Positions 1 through 8,402 of a DNA stretch of 41,692 nt are shown here, one piece after another. The DNA comes from Akkermansiaceae bacterium (lineage in GTDB: Bacteria; Verrucomicrobiota; Verrucomicrobiia; Verrucomicrobiales; Akkermansiaceae). The notes beneath the pieces are model-generated. The model saw only the letters and a list, made by a program, of their open reading frames with translations. It ran no database searches and was not told where the DNA came from. How positions within the stretch are numbered: the first letter of the stretch is position 1; every line of letters starts with the position of its first letter. The stretch lies in contig JAQXBQ010000209.1 in assembly GCA_029252325.1 (NCBI GenBank), forward strand, positions 1-41,692. Direction: 5' to 3'. Both the position numbers and the translations under genes were made by a program.

Positions 1-141
1 CAAACCGCATCTATGAACATCACCAAAACCGGTGCTGTGAAAAGGCCAGCCGCCACGGCCGAAATGGGAAAGAAAGAGCTCACCTACTATGGTAATGATG
101 ATCTTCAGCGCATACTCGACCTACTGGGTATTCAACTCTAG
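1..141 (+). CDS. C-terminal fragment of an unidentified protein
   Basis: An open frame enters from the left edge and ends at TAG 139-141, giving 46 residues that finish with DLQRILDLLGIQL. It has no stop before that point and reads as a mixed charged/hydrophobic C-terminus with a Lys/Arg/Ala-rich stretch (KRPAATAEMGKK). I do not recognise the family and nothing in the window identifies it. The start lies outside the window. A short gene starting at the internal ATG at position 13 is also possible. Confidence 0.45.
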   Translation, partial: QTASMNITKTGAVKRPAATAEMGKKELTYYGNDDLQRILDLLGIQL

Positions 142-237
142 TGACCTGCCCCTGCGGCACCAAGCAAGCACCCGGTAGCCAACCTAGATCACTGGATTCT
201 GTTCGCTATTGGCCCTGACAGTATTCCTCCACAGAAC

Positions 238-1173
238 GTGAAAATAAAAATCCCGCTTCCGCTCGTTCTCATTCTTGTTGCCGTCGGGGGCATACTCACG
301 TTCAAGCAGATCAGCAACCCGGTAGATCGCCATGGCAAGGCAGCTTATGCTCATACCGAGGGCATTCTTGCCTGCGGACCTCGCCCAGCTGATTCTGAGG
401 GGCTAAAGAAAGCTCAACAATACATCTCAAAACAACTCGCCCAACACGGCTGGAGCACCATGAGCCAGGCAGTGGTCAGAAACACCCCGCTTGGCGAGAA
501 AACATTCGTCAACTTAATCGCGCGCTACAATGTCGATAAGCTTGAAACACTTGATGACCTCAAGACTATCAATACCACGGGCATTCTCAGCGCCCATCTC
601 GATTCCAAGCTCATCCCTGGCATCCCTAACTTCTTGGGCGCTGATGATGCCGCCTCTGCATGCGCCCTTATCATTGAGCTGGCTGCTGAACTCGGCAAAA
701 ATCACCCCGAGCTCGCCAAACAACTAGAAATTGTATTCTTCGATGGCGAGGAGGCATTCGGCGAAAACATCACTCCATCTGACGGTCTCTATGGCAGCAG
801 GGCCTACGCCCTGTCACTTTACGATCGTCAACCAAAACCGAGATTCGGCATCGTTCTCGATATGATAGGTCACAAGAACTTAAAAATCGCCGTGCCAGCA
901 GACACCGATCGCACACTCTACAAAGCACTCCTTGATGCAGCATCCTCAAAGGGATACGAAAAGCACTATGGCATAGCCCAAGGCAGCATCATTGATGACC
1001 ACCTTTATCTCAACAAGGCTGGCGTGCCGACCATTGACATCATCGGTGCAGACTTCAATCACACTCATTGGTGGCACCAGTCAGGTGATGATCTTGATCT
1101 CATCTCTGCTGAAAGCCTGACGATTTCATACCACACGACGATGGCCATGTTGATCGAACTACTCAGTAAATAG
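238..1173 (+). CDS. glutaminyl-peptide cyclotransferase-like M28 family metalloenzyme, membrane-anchored or secreted
   Basis: The 311-residue protein has an N-terminal hydrophobic segment (residues 5-22), so it is probably exported or anchored. The rest resembles M28-fold glutaminyl cyclases, which convert N-terminal Gln to pyroglutamate using one zinc. Visible hallmarks are SAHLDSK (118-124), FLGADDAAS (132-140, likely zinc ligand Asp136), FFDGEEAF (167-174, likely ligand Glu172), the GLYGSR segment typical of cyclases, and HWWHQSGDDLD (277-287, likely ligand His280). The FFDGEEAF plus YGSR pairing favours a cyclase over an M28 aminopeptidase, but a peptidase role cannot be excluded. It starts with GTG and no strong ribosome site is visible. 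It converges on the thioesterase gene and looks monocistronic. Confidence 0.8.
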   Translation: MKIKIPLPLVLILVAVGGILTFKQISNPVDRHGKAAYAHTEGILACGPRPADSEGLKKAQQYISKQLAQHGWSTMSQAVVRNTPLGEKTFVNLIARYNVDKLETLDDLKTINTTGILSAHLDSKLIPGIPNFLGADDAASACALIIELAAELGKNHPELAKQLEIVFFDGEEAFGENITPSDGLYGSRAYALSLYDRQPKPRFGIVLDMIGHKNLKIAVPADTDRTLYKALLDAASSKGYEKHYGIAQGSIIDDHLYLNKAGVPTIDIIGADFNHTHWWHQSGDDLDLISAESLTISYHTTMAMLIELLSK

Positions 1174-1203
1174 CCGCGACACTTGGCAATGCTGTCTGGT
1201 TAT

Positions 1204-1581
1204 CTAGCTACCGAGCGCTTCGCGCCAACTCTCTTTCAGCTGACTTGGCTTACCCGCCGCATCGACTCTTACGGTTTTCATTTCACCGTTGGCAATCTCG
1301 TTACCTTTACAATTCATTGAGAACCTCCATACGATAGAGCTGGTTCCTAATTGGCTCGGCGATATCGCAACATGAACAACGTCCCCCGCTTGCACAGGCT
1401 TTGTATATTCGCAACTCAGCTTAACCCGTGGCCAACCACCATCTGCTAACAATGGAATATCCAGCTTGGCTAATAAATCGTGTTCAGCCTCCTCTGCATA
1501 ACACAGGATTTTCGCAAAGTGCACAACACCTGCCGCATCGGTATCGGCAAACTGAGCGCAACGCTGGTAGATGTGTTCCAT
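1204..1581 (-). CDS. acyl-CoA/acyl-ACP thioesterase, hotdog fold (4HBT/YbgC-like)
   Basis: This 125-residue single-domain hotdog protein carries the 4HBT-type motif DTDAAGVVHF at 13-22, with the catalytic-type Asp near residue 15, followed by an amphipathic helix (YAEEAEHDLL). Family members hydrolyse acyl-CoA or acyl-ACP thioesters. Its ATG overlaps the fabF stop codon by one base, so the two are probably translationally coupled, and an acyl-ACP substrate is plausible. The close match to 1,4-dihydroxy-2-naphthoyl-CoA hydrolases and YbgC proteins does not fix the substrate. Confidence 0.8.
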   Translation of the reverse strand: MEHIYQRCAQFADTDAAGVVHFAKILCYAEEAEHDLLAKLDIPLLADGGWPRVKLSCEYTKPVQAGDVVHVAISPSQLGTSSIVWRFSMNCKGNEIANGEMKTVRVDAAGKPSQLKESWREALGS

Positions 1582-2828
1582 TAATCAAGCTCGCGCACTA
1601 GCAATGACGCATTGTGACCACCAAAGCCAAAGGAATTACTCAAAGCACTTTTCACCTCGACTTCACGCGCAACGTTCGGGGTGTAATCCAGATCACATTC
1701 TGGATCTTGGTCTTCGAGATTGATTGTTGGCGGAATGATATTCTCCTTCATCGCCATCAGGCAGGCTGCTAGCTCGACACCACCAGCAGCACCTAGCAAG
1801 TGCCCAGTCATGGATTTTGTCGAGCTGACAATGAGCCCGTCTTTGGCATGGTTGCCGAAGCTCTTCTTGATCGCCTTCGACTCACAAATATCTCCCATTG
1901 GCGTTGATGTGCCGTGAGCATTCACGTAGGTCACTTCGTCAGCGTTCATCTTAGCGTGACCCAGAGCCATGTCCATACAGCGTGCCGCGCCAAGACCTTC
2001 AGGATGTGGCGAAGTCATGTGGTAGGCATCTCCACTGACGCCGTAACCAGCCAGCTCAGCATAGATCGTCGCTCCACGTTTCTTAGCGTGCTCATACTCT
2101 TCGATCACGACTACTCCAGCCCCCTCACCCATGACAAATCCGTCTCGGCCTGTGTCAAATGGACGTGAAGCGCGCTCTGGCTCATCGTTGCGTGTACTCA
2201 GCGCCTTCATGTTACTAAAACCTGACAGACCCATCGGTAGAATGGTTGCTTCAGCACCACCACAAACAAAGGCATCAGCATCACCAAACTTAATCATTCT
2301 CCATGCCTCGCCGATATTGTGATTTGAGGTAGCGCACGCGGTTACTATCACCATATTAGGTCCACCAAAACCGTATTCCATAGAGAGAATGCCGCTACCG
2401 ATGTTTGAAATCATCATAGGGATGACAAAAGGTGATACGCGAGATGCTCCACGGTTGAGCAGCTTGGTGTGCTCATTCTCCAAAGTTCCCAAGCCTCCGA
2501 TACCACTGCCGACCATCACACCAACACGGTTGCGGTCGACACCTTCATCATCAATTCCAGAATCGTTGATCGCCATCTTAGACGCCGCGATAGCAAACTG
2601 CGCATAGCGGTCACAACGTCTGGCGTCTTTAGGGTTATTAAACCATGGTGCGGCATCGAAACCTTTGACCTCGCCCGCTATTTTGCAAGGATAGGGCTCT
2701 GGGTCAGTCAGTGTAACTGGGCCGATACCACTCTTGCCAGCCTTGAGGCCCTCCCACGTGTTTTGTAAATCATTCCCCAATGGACTGAGCACTCCAATTC
2801 CGGTGATAACAACTCTGCGATCGTTCAT
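1581..2828 (-). CDS. fabF: beta-ketoacyl-ACP synthase II
   Basis: The 415-residue protein is the full KAS II length. The catalytic triad is visible: Cys165 in TACATSNHNIGEA, His305 in NAHGTSTPMGD and His343 in KSMTGHLLGAAGG, with Lys338. FabF condenses malonyl-ACP with acyl-ACP in fatty acid elongation in the cytoplasm. The residues after the active-site Cys (SNHN) differ from the commoner GAHA but keep the Cys context. It is the first gene of a two-gene unit with the thioesterase. A second, more divergent synthase-like gene lies at 36766-37941. Confidence 0.95.
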   Translation of the reverse strand: MNDRRVVITGIGVLSPLGNDLQNTWEGLKAGKSGIGPVTLTDPEPYPCKIAGEVKGFDAAPWFNNPKDARRCDRYAQFAIAASKMAINDSGIDDEGVDRNRVGVMVGSGIGGLGTLENEHTKLLNRGASRVSPFVIPMMISNIGSGILSMEYGFGGPNMVIVTACATSNHNIGEAWRMIKFGDADAFVCGGAEATILPMGLSGFSNMKALSTRNDEPERASRPFDTGRDGFVMGEGAGVVVIEEYEHAKKRGATIYAELAGYGVSGDAYHMTSPHPEGLGAARCMDMALGHAKMNADEVTYVNAHGTSTPMGDICESKAIKKSFGNHAKDGLIVSSTKSMTGHLLGAAGGVELAACLMAMKENIIPPTINLEDQDPECDLDYTPNVAREVEVKSALSNSFGFGGHNASLLVRELD

Positions 2829-2912
2829 ATAATTGTAATGTGTATTAACAAGCGTAACTGACTATAATGATAGGCGACGGTGACTTCGCCAAAAAATCGT
2901 TACGATGACGCT

Positions 2913-2940
2913 ATTATTGTATAGATCTCTTAGAGTGCAA
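2913..2940 (-). promoter_or_regulatory. candidate sigma70-type promoter of fabF
   Basis: On the minus strand TTGCAC (2935-2940) is followed, after 16 bases, by AATAAT (2913-2918), about 85 bases before the fabF ATG. Both hexamers are fair but imperfect matches. An 8-bp inverted repeat lies immediately upstream (2945-2963). This is inferred from sequence only. Confidence 0.35.
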
Positions 2941-2944
2941 GCAC

Positions 2945-2963
2945 TGATAATGGAGCATTATCA
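2945..2963. repeat. perfect 8-bp inverted repeat at the end of the zinc-ribbon gene
   Basis: TGATAATG (2945-2952) and CATTATCA (2956-2963) are exact inverted repeats separated by three bases, and they include the TGA of the upstream gene. No T-run follows on the minus strand, so it is not a canonical intrinsic terminator. It sits just upstream of the candidate fabF -35 and could be a weak terminator, an mRNA-end hairpin or an operator. Confidence 0.5.
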
Positions 2964-3203
2964 ACCCAGACGGCGAGGCTCGCCCCGATCATTAGCACGA
3001 CCACACTCAGGGCATAAAGGATGCACCTCCTTCGACTTATCTTTGTAGATATGGCCGCACACCCTGCAAGTCAAAATCTCTCTCTTGCGGAGGCGAATTC
3101 GTCCACGCCGATTGAGGTGAGCTAGAAATACGGCGAAGCCAATGCCCAAAAGCGGAACCCCCAGAAGCCAAAGGGCTAATTCCTCCAAAGTAAGTTCAAT
3201 CAT
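2961..3203 (-). CDS. small membrane protein with C-terminal zinc ribbon
   Basis: The 80-residue protein has one hydrophobic helix (about residues 8-28), a basic stretch (NRRGRIRLRKR) and then a four-cysteine zinc-ribbon pattern, CRVCGHIY at 46-53 and CPECGR at 64-69. No family function is known to me. Its ATG overlaps the stop of the TonB-like gene by four bases, so it belongs to the ExbBD operon. A structural or assembly role for that complex is a guess from position. Confidence 0.65.
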   Translation of the reverse strand: MIELTLEELALWLLGVPLLGIGFAVFLAHLNRRGRIRLRKREILTCRVCGHIYKDKSKEVHPLCPECGRANDRGEPRRLG

Positions 3204-4021
3204 CGGGCGAACGCTTCAATTTGTAGTTCCAATTGTCCGACCACCATCTCTGCGGCGTCCTTGCCGCCATCACTAAAACGCTGTGCTCGCAGCCAAGCAG
3301 CCAGATTTCTTTGCCTGTCTGTGATCTTCACCGAGTCGACTGTGCCGCCAGGGAGCGGCGTACAATTACTAACAAAACCAGCTGCATCAAGTGCGATTTG
3401 AAAACGAAATATTTGCCCATACCCCTCATCGATAACCAATTTGTTAGGCAACTCCAACTCGTTGCCCGTAATTCTTGATTTGAGCTGTTGACTCGCCACT
3501 ACCCTGACTTGAATTACCGGAGGCTCACGGAGCACAAAACCCTCTTTCGGGACAGACTCTTGCCAATGGTCTGGCATGACATCAAAAAGCTCGCTAGCCG
3601 ATTGAGTAATGGAGATCAAACTCGGCGAACGATCTATGGTAGGTAACGGCTGTAGTTGCATTTGATAACGCCACAGGGATCCATCAAGTTCATCTCTCGA
3701 GGAAGAGATCCGATGAGTCACTTCCTCATCCATAGCTGGGTCCCATCTCGATGGAAATGGAGACTTGTCTTCCACTTGGAGTAATAAATTTCGCACTGCA
3801 GGGTCGTCGAGACACAGCATAACCACGCTTCCTTCCCGCTTCGACTGCAAGGGCGAGCGCATCGTTTCCACCTTCACCGCATATACCGAAATAGCAAAAA
3901 AAGCGCACGCCAATAGCAGCCCAATCAATTTCCCCGAATGATGACTTCTAAAACCGCGCCAATGGAAGATAAGCCCAGCATCCTGGTCTCGCTTATGCCT
4001 CTTCTTGCGGATGAAATACAT
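3200..4021 (-). CDS. membrane-anchored periplasmic protein, possible TonB-like partner of ExbBD
   Basis: The 273-residue protein starts with a basic cytoplasmic N-terminus (MYFIRKKRHKRDQDAG), has one membrane helix at about 33-50 and a periplasmic remainder. That is the topology of TonB and TolA. Near the C-terminus, residues about 200-250 contain FRFQIALDAAGFVSNCTPL followed later by LAAWLRAQRF, reminiscent of the beta-strand/helix pattern of a TonB C-terminal domain, but I cannot confirm homology by eye. No proline-rich linker is seen. It follows exbD by 47 bases and overlaps the zinc-ribbon gene by four bases. A position-conserved but uncharacterised protein is the safe reading. Confidence 0.55.
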   Translation of the reverse strand: MYFIRKKRHKRDQDAGLIFHWRGFRSHHSGKLIGLLLACAFFAISVYAVKVETMRSPLQSKREGSVVMLCLDDPAVRNLLLQVEDKSPFPSRWDPAMDEEVTHRISSSRDELDGSLWRYQMQLQPLPTIDRSPSLISITQSASELFDVMPDHWQESVPKEGFVLREPPVIQVRVVASQQLKSRITGNELELPNKLVIDEGYGQIFRFQIALDAAGFVSNCTPLPGGTVDSVKITDRQRNLAAWLRAQRFSDGGKDAAEMVVGQLELQIEAFAR

Positions 4022-4068
4022 CTTTGTTTAATTTAGCTTACTGTTCAAAAAACTAACCCCATCGATGA

Positions 4069-4503
4069 TTACCGGCTCTTCCCCACTGGCTTACCAACGA
4101 GTCCGCACCTGAGACCAAGCTTAATCACTCGATTCACCACTTCTTTCTCTATGCCACTGGGCACAGAAACATCTGATCGTATCACTACTGTCGTGATTGT
4201 ATCACCACCATCTTCAGATCGGAGAGCTTCAATCGCGGTCTCGAGCCCAGCCAAGGATATCTCATTCTTATTTACCCATACAGGAACCACCCGGTCACCC
4301 ACCGCAGCACCCAGGGTGACAACGATAGGGTTATCCATCTGCTCATAGCGCCAGGGTGACTCGTGCACCTGCACATCAATACCCGTCTGCTGGACGAACG
4401 AAGGCCCCAACAAAGGAAACATCAGAATCAAGGCAATGATATCCAGCCCCGGAAGCATGTGAAGAAATCCGGGTCTCGCCGGCAATGTCATCTCAAGCTT
4501 CAT
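4069..4503 (-). CDS. exbD: ExbD/TolR-family biopolymer transport protein
   Basis: The 144-residue protein has the ExbD/TolR layout: a short N-terminus, one membrane helix (about 15-35) with a single acidic residue in LPGLDIIALILMF (Asp near residue 20, the proton-path position), and a periplasmic domain ending in a TVVIRSDVSVP strand. ExbD pairs with ExbB to convert the proton gradient into mechanical work on TonB-type partners. Its start overlaps the exbB stop by four bases. The membrane helix is more divergent than in Proteobacteria. Confidence 0.8.
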   Translation of the reverse strand: MKLEMTLPARPGFLHMLPGLDIIALILMFPLLGPSFVQQTGIDVQVHESPWRYEQMDNPIVVTLGAAVGDRVVPVWVNKNEISLAGLETAIEALRSEDGGDTITTVVIRSDVSVPSGIEKEVVNRVIKLGLRCGLVGKPVGKSR

Positions 4504-5183
4504 TGATCGCTTTTCTTTTTCTTTTTACCAGAAATCTCCTTTGCCTCCTTGCGGAAAGAAACAATCTCAGCCTGCTCGCGCGCATCACAAATGATGTTGA
4601 CCATCTCAACACCCGTTCGCTCAATGCGATGAACCATCCGCTTAACGCGACCATAGAAAAACAGGTAAAAAAGATACACAGGAATCGCGATTGAAAGACC
4701 AAGTGCAGTCGTGACCAGACTCTCATACACACCACCTGACATCTCAGCAGCAGAGGCAAACCCCTTCTCCTTATTCATTTCCATAAACGTCTTGGCCAGA
4801 CCGCTTACTGTTCCCAGCATACCCACCAAGGGAGTGATCAGAGCGATGCCATAAAGCGCCCTCAGATTACGCTCCATTCGCGGCACCTCCAGCTGCCCCG
4901 CCTCCTTCGCCACATCGCGTAAATCACGGCGAGGAAGATTTTTACGCATAAGAATGGCGTGTGCTACGCGTGCCGTTGGCCCTGGCGCTCTAGCCGCCTC
5001 ATGAAGAGCCTCAGCAAACGCCCCTTTTCGGACGTGATTTGCCAAGCCTAGTAGCAAGTCACCAACACTTATCTTAACTCGCTGAAAAAAGAATATCCGC
5101 TCAAAAATAAGCAACAAACTCACAAACGCCAATAACGCTAACGCATAAGCAAAAGGGCCTCCTTGTCCAATAAACTGTAACAT
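4500..5183 (-). CDS. exbB: MotA/TolQ/ExbB-family proton channel
   Basis: The 227-residue protein has three hydrophobic helices (about 9-30, 112-135 and 155-178) and the family signature around YGIALITPLVGMLGTVSGL and the following ETGVYESLVTTALGLSIAIP-type segment. The cytoplasmic tail is Lys-rich (GKKKKKSDQ). It forms the inner-membrane channel with ExbD. First gene of a four-gene unit (exbB, exbD, TonB-like, zinc-ribbon) with three tight junctions. The unit could energise the BtuB receptor encoded at 31 kb, but that is not shown by the sequence. Confidence 0.88.
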   Translation of the reverse strand: MLQFIGQGGPFAYALALLAFVSLLLIFERIFFFQRVKISVGDLLLGLANHVRKGAFAEALHEAARAPGPTARVAHAILMRKNLPRRDLRDVAKEAGQLEVPRMERNLRALYGIALITPLVGMLGTVSGLAKTFMEMNKEKGFASAAEMSGGVYESLVTTALGLSIAIPVYLFYLFFYGRVKRMVHRIERTGVEMVNIICDAREQAEIVSFRKEAKEISGKKKKKSDQ

Positions 5184-5271
5184 TGATAAGGAACTTACTA
5201 CGGCTCGAGCAGAAATCCAATTTCCAATTTTTAATTTTCAAAAGGGCCCCCGATTAATTAAAAGCATTAGC

Positions 5272-7053
5272 TTAAAACGGCCAAATCATCGGAATAAGCC
5301 AACAAGCAATCACTCCGATAAGCACATTGAGTGGCAAACCAAAGTACACAAAATCCTTGTAGTTGTATCCCCCAGGACCATAAACCAGCAGATTTGTTTG
5401 ATAACCCATCGGTGTCGCCATTGCCGTCGAGGCCGCAAAGGCCACAGCCATAATGAAAGGCTTACCATCAACTCCCAACTGCGTTGCCAACAAAATGCCC
5501 AAGGGTGTGCACAATACGGCGGCCGGCTTGTTGAGTATCAGCAAGCTCAGTGCCGCCGTCATAAAGTAGAAAATCCACAAAGTCACATGCGGCCCCAACT
5601 GACCCACCGTTCCGATTAATCCTGCTGCGGCTATGTCAAGCGCTCCAGTTTTGCCCATTGCATTTCCGAGTGCAATCATACCAGCGATAAGAATCAGCAC
5701 CGGCCAATCGATCGACCGGTAGGCATCGCGTGGCGTTAGGATCTTCATCATCACCATGAGTGCAGCACCAGTTAGAGCTAAGACACTGATCGGAAAAACA
5801 CCGAATGCAGCCAGCCCTACGATGGCCAATATCGTGCCCATAGCAAGTGGCGCTTTGTGACGTTCAATGACCTGATCGTGCACCCCTTCGAGGAGAATAA
5901 ACTCACGATAGCTTCGCAGCTTGGCGAGAGCCTCCATCGTGCCCCGCACCAAAAGAATATCCCCCATGCGCAATTCTAAATCGGTAATATCGCGCTGGTG
6001 ATGACGTCCACGCCGCTGCAGAGCAAACACCGACACGCCATAATCTTCACGAAAACGAATATCTTGAGCCGTCCTACCAATCAAGGGCGAATCAGGAGCG
6101 ACCATCAATTCAAAAACCGTCATCTCCACCCTCTTCACCTCAGCATCCCGTGCGTCCCCCGCATCAGCATCGGTTGATATCCTAATGTCATGCTCACGTT
6201 CTAGCTCAAGAATCTTATTAAGATCTCCGCGGATGAGTAAGATATCCCCCTCCTCCAATTCATTATCTTTTTCCATGCGCTGAATGCGCTCACCACGGAT
6301 TAGCTCAGCCACCCGCACACCGGCATTAGCTAAGGGGGTCTCTTGGAACTTCTTACCTACCAGATGCGAGTCCGCCCCGATTTTCACCTGCGTGATGTAT
6401 TCTTTGACATCATCGGCAGAGAGTGTCGATGCGATCGTAGTGCGCGCAGGAAGCAGGCGTTGTGAGAACAAAATCAAATAAAGCATCCCAACTACCACAA
6501 TCACCCCACCCAATACGGTAAATTCAAACATACCAATCTCCCCATAACCAGCCTCAGCAGATAAGGATGAGACCAGAATATTAGACGAGGTTCCGATCAA
6601 AGTAGCACTACCCCCCAGCATCGAGGCGAAAGATATCGGCATCAGAAACTTTGAAGGGCTCTGCCCAAGCCGGCTACAGACCGTTAACACTGCTGGGATG
6701 AAGACCACCACAACCGGAGTGTTATTAATAAATGCCGACATGAAACACACAGCAAACAAGGAAAGTGCCAAGAACCTTAGTGGGCTACCTTTTGATAAAT
6801 CCGTCAACTTGCCCCCAAGAGCCGCCACCAAGCCACTGCGCATCAAGGCAGCACTCAGCACAAACATTGCCGCAATGGTCACCAAGGCCTGATTGCTGAA
6901 GCCCTGCAGTAGCTCTTTAGGTTCAAGGATACCGAGCAAACCAAGAATCGAAATAATCAGCATGCCGACGATATCCGTTCGCACACGATCAGTCACAAAC
7001 AGAACCACTGCCGCGATTAGAATAACATAAACAACTATTACCTCCCAAGTCAT
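5272..7053 (-). CDS. SLC13/DASS-type anion transporter with two RCK_C (TrkA-C) domains
   Basis: The 593-residue inner-membrane protein begins with helices to about residue 200, has a cytoplasmic insert with two RCK_C domains (about 216-290 and 305-385), then resumes membrane helices to the end. The conserved transport motifs FINNTPVVV (108-116) and GTSSNILV (154-161) mark the first repeat, and STAMATPMGYQTN the second. Relatives carry sulfate, dicarboxylates or similar anions with sodium or protons. RCK_C domains usually bind small ligands. The substrate cannot be read from sequence. It is divergent from the Sel1 gene and lies 88 bases upstream of exbB on the same strand. Confidence 0.88.
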   Translation of the reverse strand: MTWEVIVVYVILIAAVVLFVTDRVRTDIVGMLIISILGLLGILEPKELLQGFSNQALVTIAAMFVLSAALMRSGLVAALGGKLTDLSKGSPLRFLALSLFAVCFMSAFINNTPVVVVFIPAVLTVCSRLGQSPSKFLMPISFASMLGGSATLIGTSSNILVSSLSAEAGYGEIGMFEFTVLGGVIVVVGMLYLILFSQRLLPARTTIASTLSADDVKEYITQVKIGADSHLVGKKFQETPLANAGVRVAELIRGERIQRMEKDNELEEGDILLIRGDLNKILELEREHDIRISTDADAGDARDAEVKRVEMTVFELMVAPDSPLIGRTAQDIRFREDYGVSVFALQRRGRHHQRDITDLELRMGDILLVRGTMEALAKLRSYREFILLEGVHDQVIERHKAPLAMGTILAIVGLAAFGVFPISVLALTGAALMVMMKILTPRDAYRSIDWPVLILIAGMIALGNAMGKTGALDIAAAGLIGTVGQLGPHVTLWIFYFMTAALSLLILNKPAAVLCTPLGILLATQLGVDGKPFIMAVAFAASTAMATPMGYQTNLLVYGPGGYNYKDFVYFGLPLNVLIGVIACWLIPMIWPF

Positions 7054-7194
7054 CGTAAAGTCGCAGTTTCACCACCGCTTCAAATCACTGTCAACCATGA
7101 ATTGTTTGCTAGATGACGCCCAACGATCGACTTTGCTGCTGTAGAAGCACCCTTGACATCAAAACTACATGTTCTTAAACGTTAAGGGCAATAA

Positions 7195-8385
7195 TTGCTT
7201 CTCTCTCACGTGGTTACAGGAAAAAGAACAGGCTGGATTTACATCCTCTGCAATGAGTCAGACACTGACCATGTCAAAGTCCTTGCCAGTTCAGATCACC
7301 CAGATACTCGGGACCCCGAATCAGCACAAGCAGAGACAGATACTCGTTTTGAGATCGCGGCAGCATTTCTCTTTGCCGACAACATCTCCAAGATTGAGCA
7401 ACGAGCACGTGAGCTTCTGAAGCCTCAACAGGATCATACTGACCATGAGCTCTACACACTTAAGCTACCAGACGCTGAAAACTACATCATGCGTGCTGGC
7501 CAACAATTTAAACAAAAGCCTGCGACCATCCATCGGGTTTTTAAATATGACTACACAATCGATTCAGAAGAAGCTCACGAGTGCGCCCTCAAAAGTGCTA
7601 AAATTGCAGCCAGACATGGTGACCCTGAGGCTCAGTTTTATATCGCCGCATGCTATGCCGATGGCGCTGGGGTAACCACGGATCACAAGGAAGCTGTGCG
7701 ATGGTATATCAAGGCCGCTGAGAGAGGTCACGCCGACGCACAAGACAGCCTCGGCGTGTGCTTTGACCACGGCAAAGGTGTCGACCAAAACCATATCGAG
7801 GCAGCACGGTGGTTTAAAAAAGCCGCCAAGCAAGGGCTCGCCAGTGCCCAAATGAACCTCGGTCACTGCTACTTCGAAGGTCGAGGCGTTGAAAAAAACA
7901 ACAAAGAATCAGTCAAACTGTGGCACCAAGCTGCAACGCAAGGCTACCCCAATGCTCAGTATAACCTTGGACTCTGTTACACAGAGGGACGCGGCATGAA
8001 TATTGATCAGCAGCAAGCCTACGGCTGGTATCTTAAAGCCGCTGAGCAAAACCTCAGCAAAGCACAGGCCACCCTTGCCACTTGCTACCATGATGGTAGC
8101 GGCACAGACAAAGATCCATCAGCAGCCAAACATTGGCTCGAGAAGGCAATTAAACAAGGGCATGAGGACAGCGAAAACCTCCTCGATAAAATCATCGAAC
8201 AGCGCGCCTCTGATTTCCAACTCATCGCCGCCGAATCAGACAGGCTCAGTCAAAAACCCTCCGTACCTGAGATCAACGCCATCACTAAAGCCCTCGATAA
8301 GGCCTACCCCGATTGGCACAAAAAAGACAGCGCCCACTACCAGCTCATCGAGAATCTCTACGACAACTTCGAGCACTTGAGGTAG
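7195..8385 (+). CDS. Sel1-repeat protein with degenerate GIY-YIG/T5orf172-like N-terminus
   Basis: The 396-residue protein has two parts. Residues 13-95 start with GWIYILCNES and include KVLASSDHPDTR, aligning with the start of T5orf172/MUG113-type GIY-YIG domains, but the usual KIGYT-like segment and clear nuclease residues are not kept. From about 145 to 325 there are five Sel1 repeats of 36 residues (for example AQMNLGHCYFEGRGVEKNNK), which build a helical protein-binding solenoid. A TTG start at 7195 is preceded at six bases by AAGGG (7184-7188); a GTG at 7210 is the alternative. No signal peptide is seen, so it is probably cytoplasmic. Function unknown; a scaffold is likely. Confidence 0.8.
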   Translation: MLLSHVVTGKRTGWIYILCNESDTDHVKVLASSDHPDTRDPESAQAETDTRFEIAAAFLFADNISKIEQRARELLKPQQDHTDHELYTLKLPDAENYIMRAGQQFKQKPATIHRVFKYDYTIDSEEAHECALKSAKIAARHGDPEAQFYIAACYADGAGVTTDHKEAVRWYIKAAERGHADAQDSLGVCFDHGKGVDQNHIEAARWFKKAAKQGLASAQMNLGHCYFEGRGVEKNNKESVKLWHQAATQGYPNAQYNLGLCYTEGRGMNIDQQQAYGWYLKAAEQNLSKAQATLATCYHDGSGTDKDPSAAKHWLEKAIKQGHEDSENLLDKIIEQRASDFQLIAAESDRLSQKPSVPEINAITKALDKAYPDWHKKDSAHYQLIENLYDNFEHLR

Positions 8386-8402
8386 AGCCATAAACAAGCA
8401 CA

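Noticed and set aside
2855-2905. GGCGA/TCGCC stem with an A-run upstream of fabF
   Set aside because: The T-run on the minus strand lies before the stem instead of after it, so it cannot act as an intrinsic terminator for the upstream operon.
7153-7181. Perfect TTGACA (7153-7158) with a TAAACG-like -10 before the Sel1 gene
   Set aside because: The -10 is poor, and the transcript start would fall on or after the AAGGG ribosome site used for the TTG start, so the two readings conflict. The short CTTAA/TTAAG repeat at 7174-7186 is too small to count.
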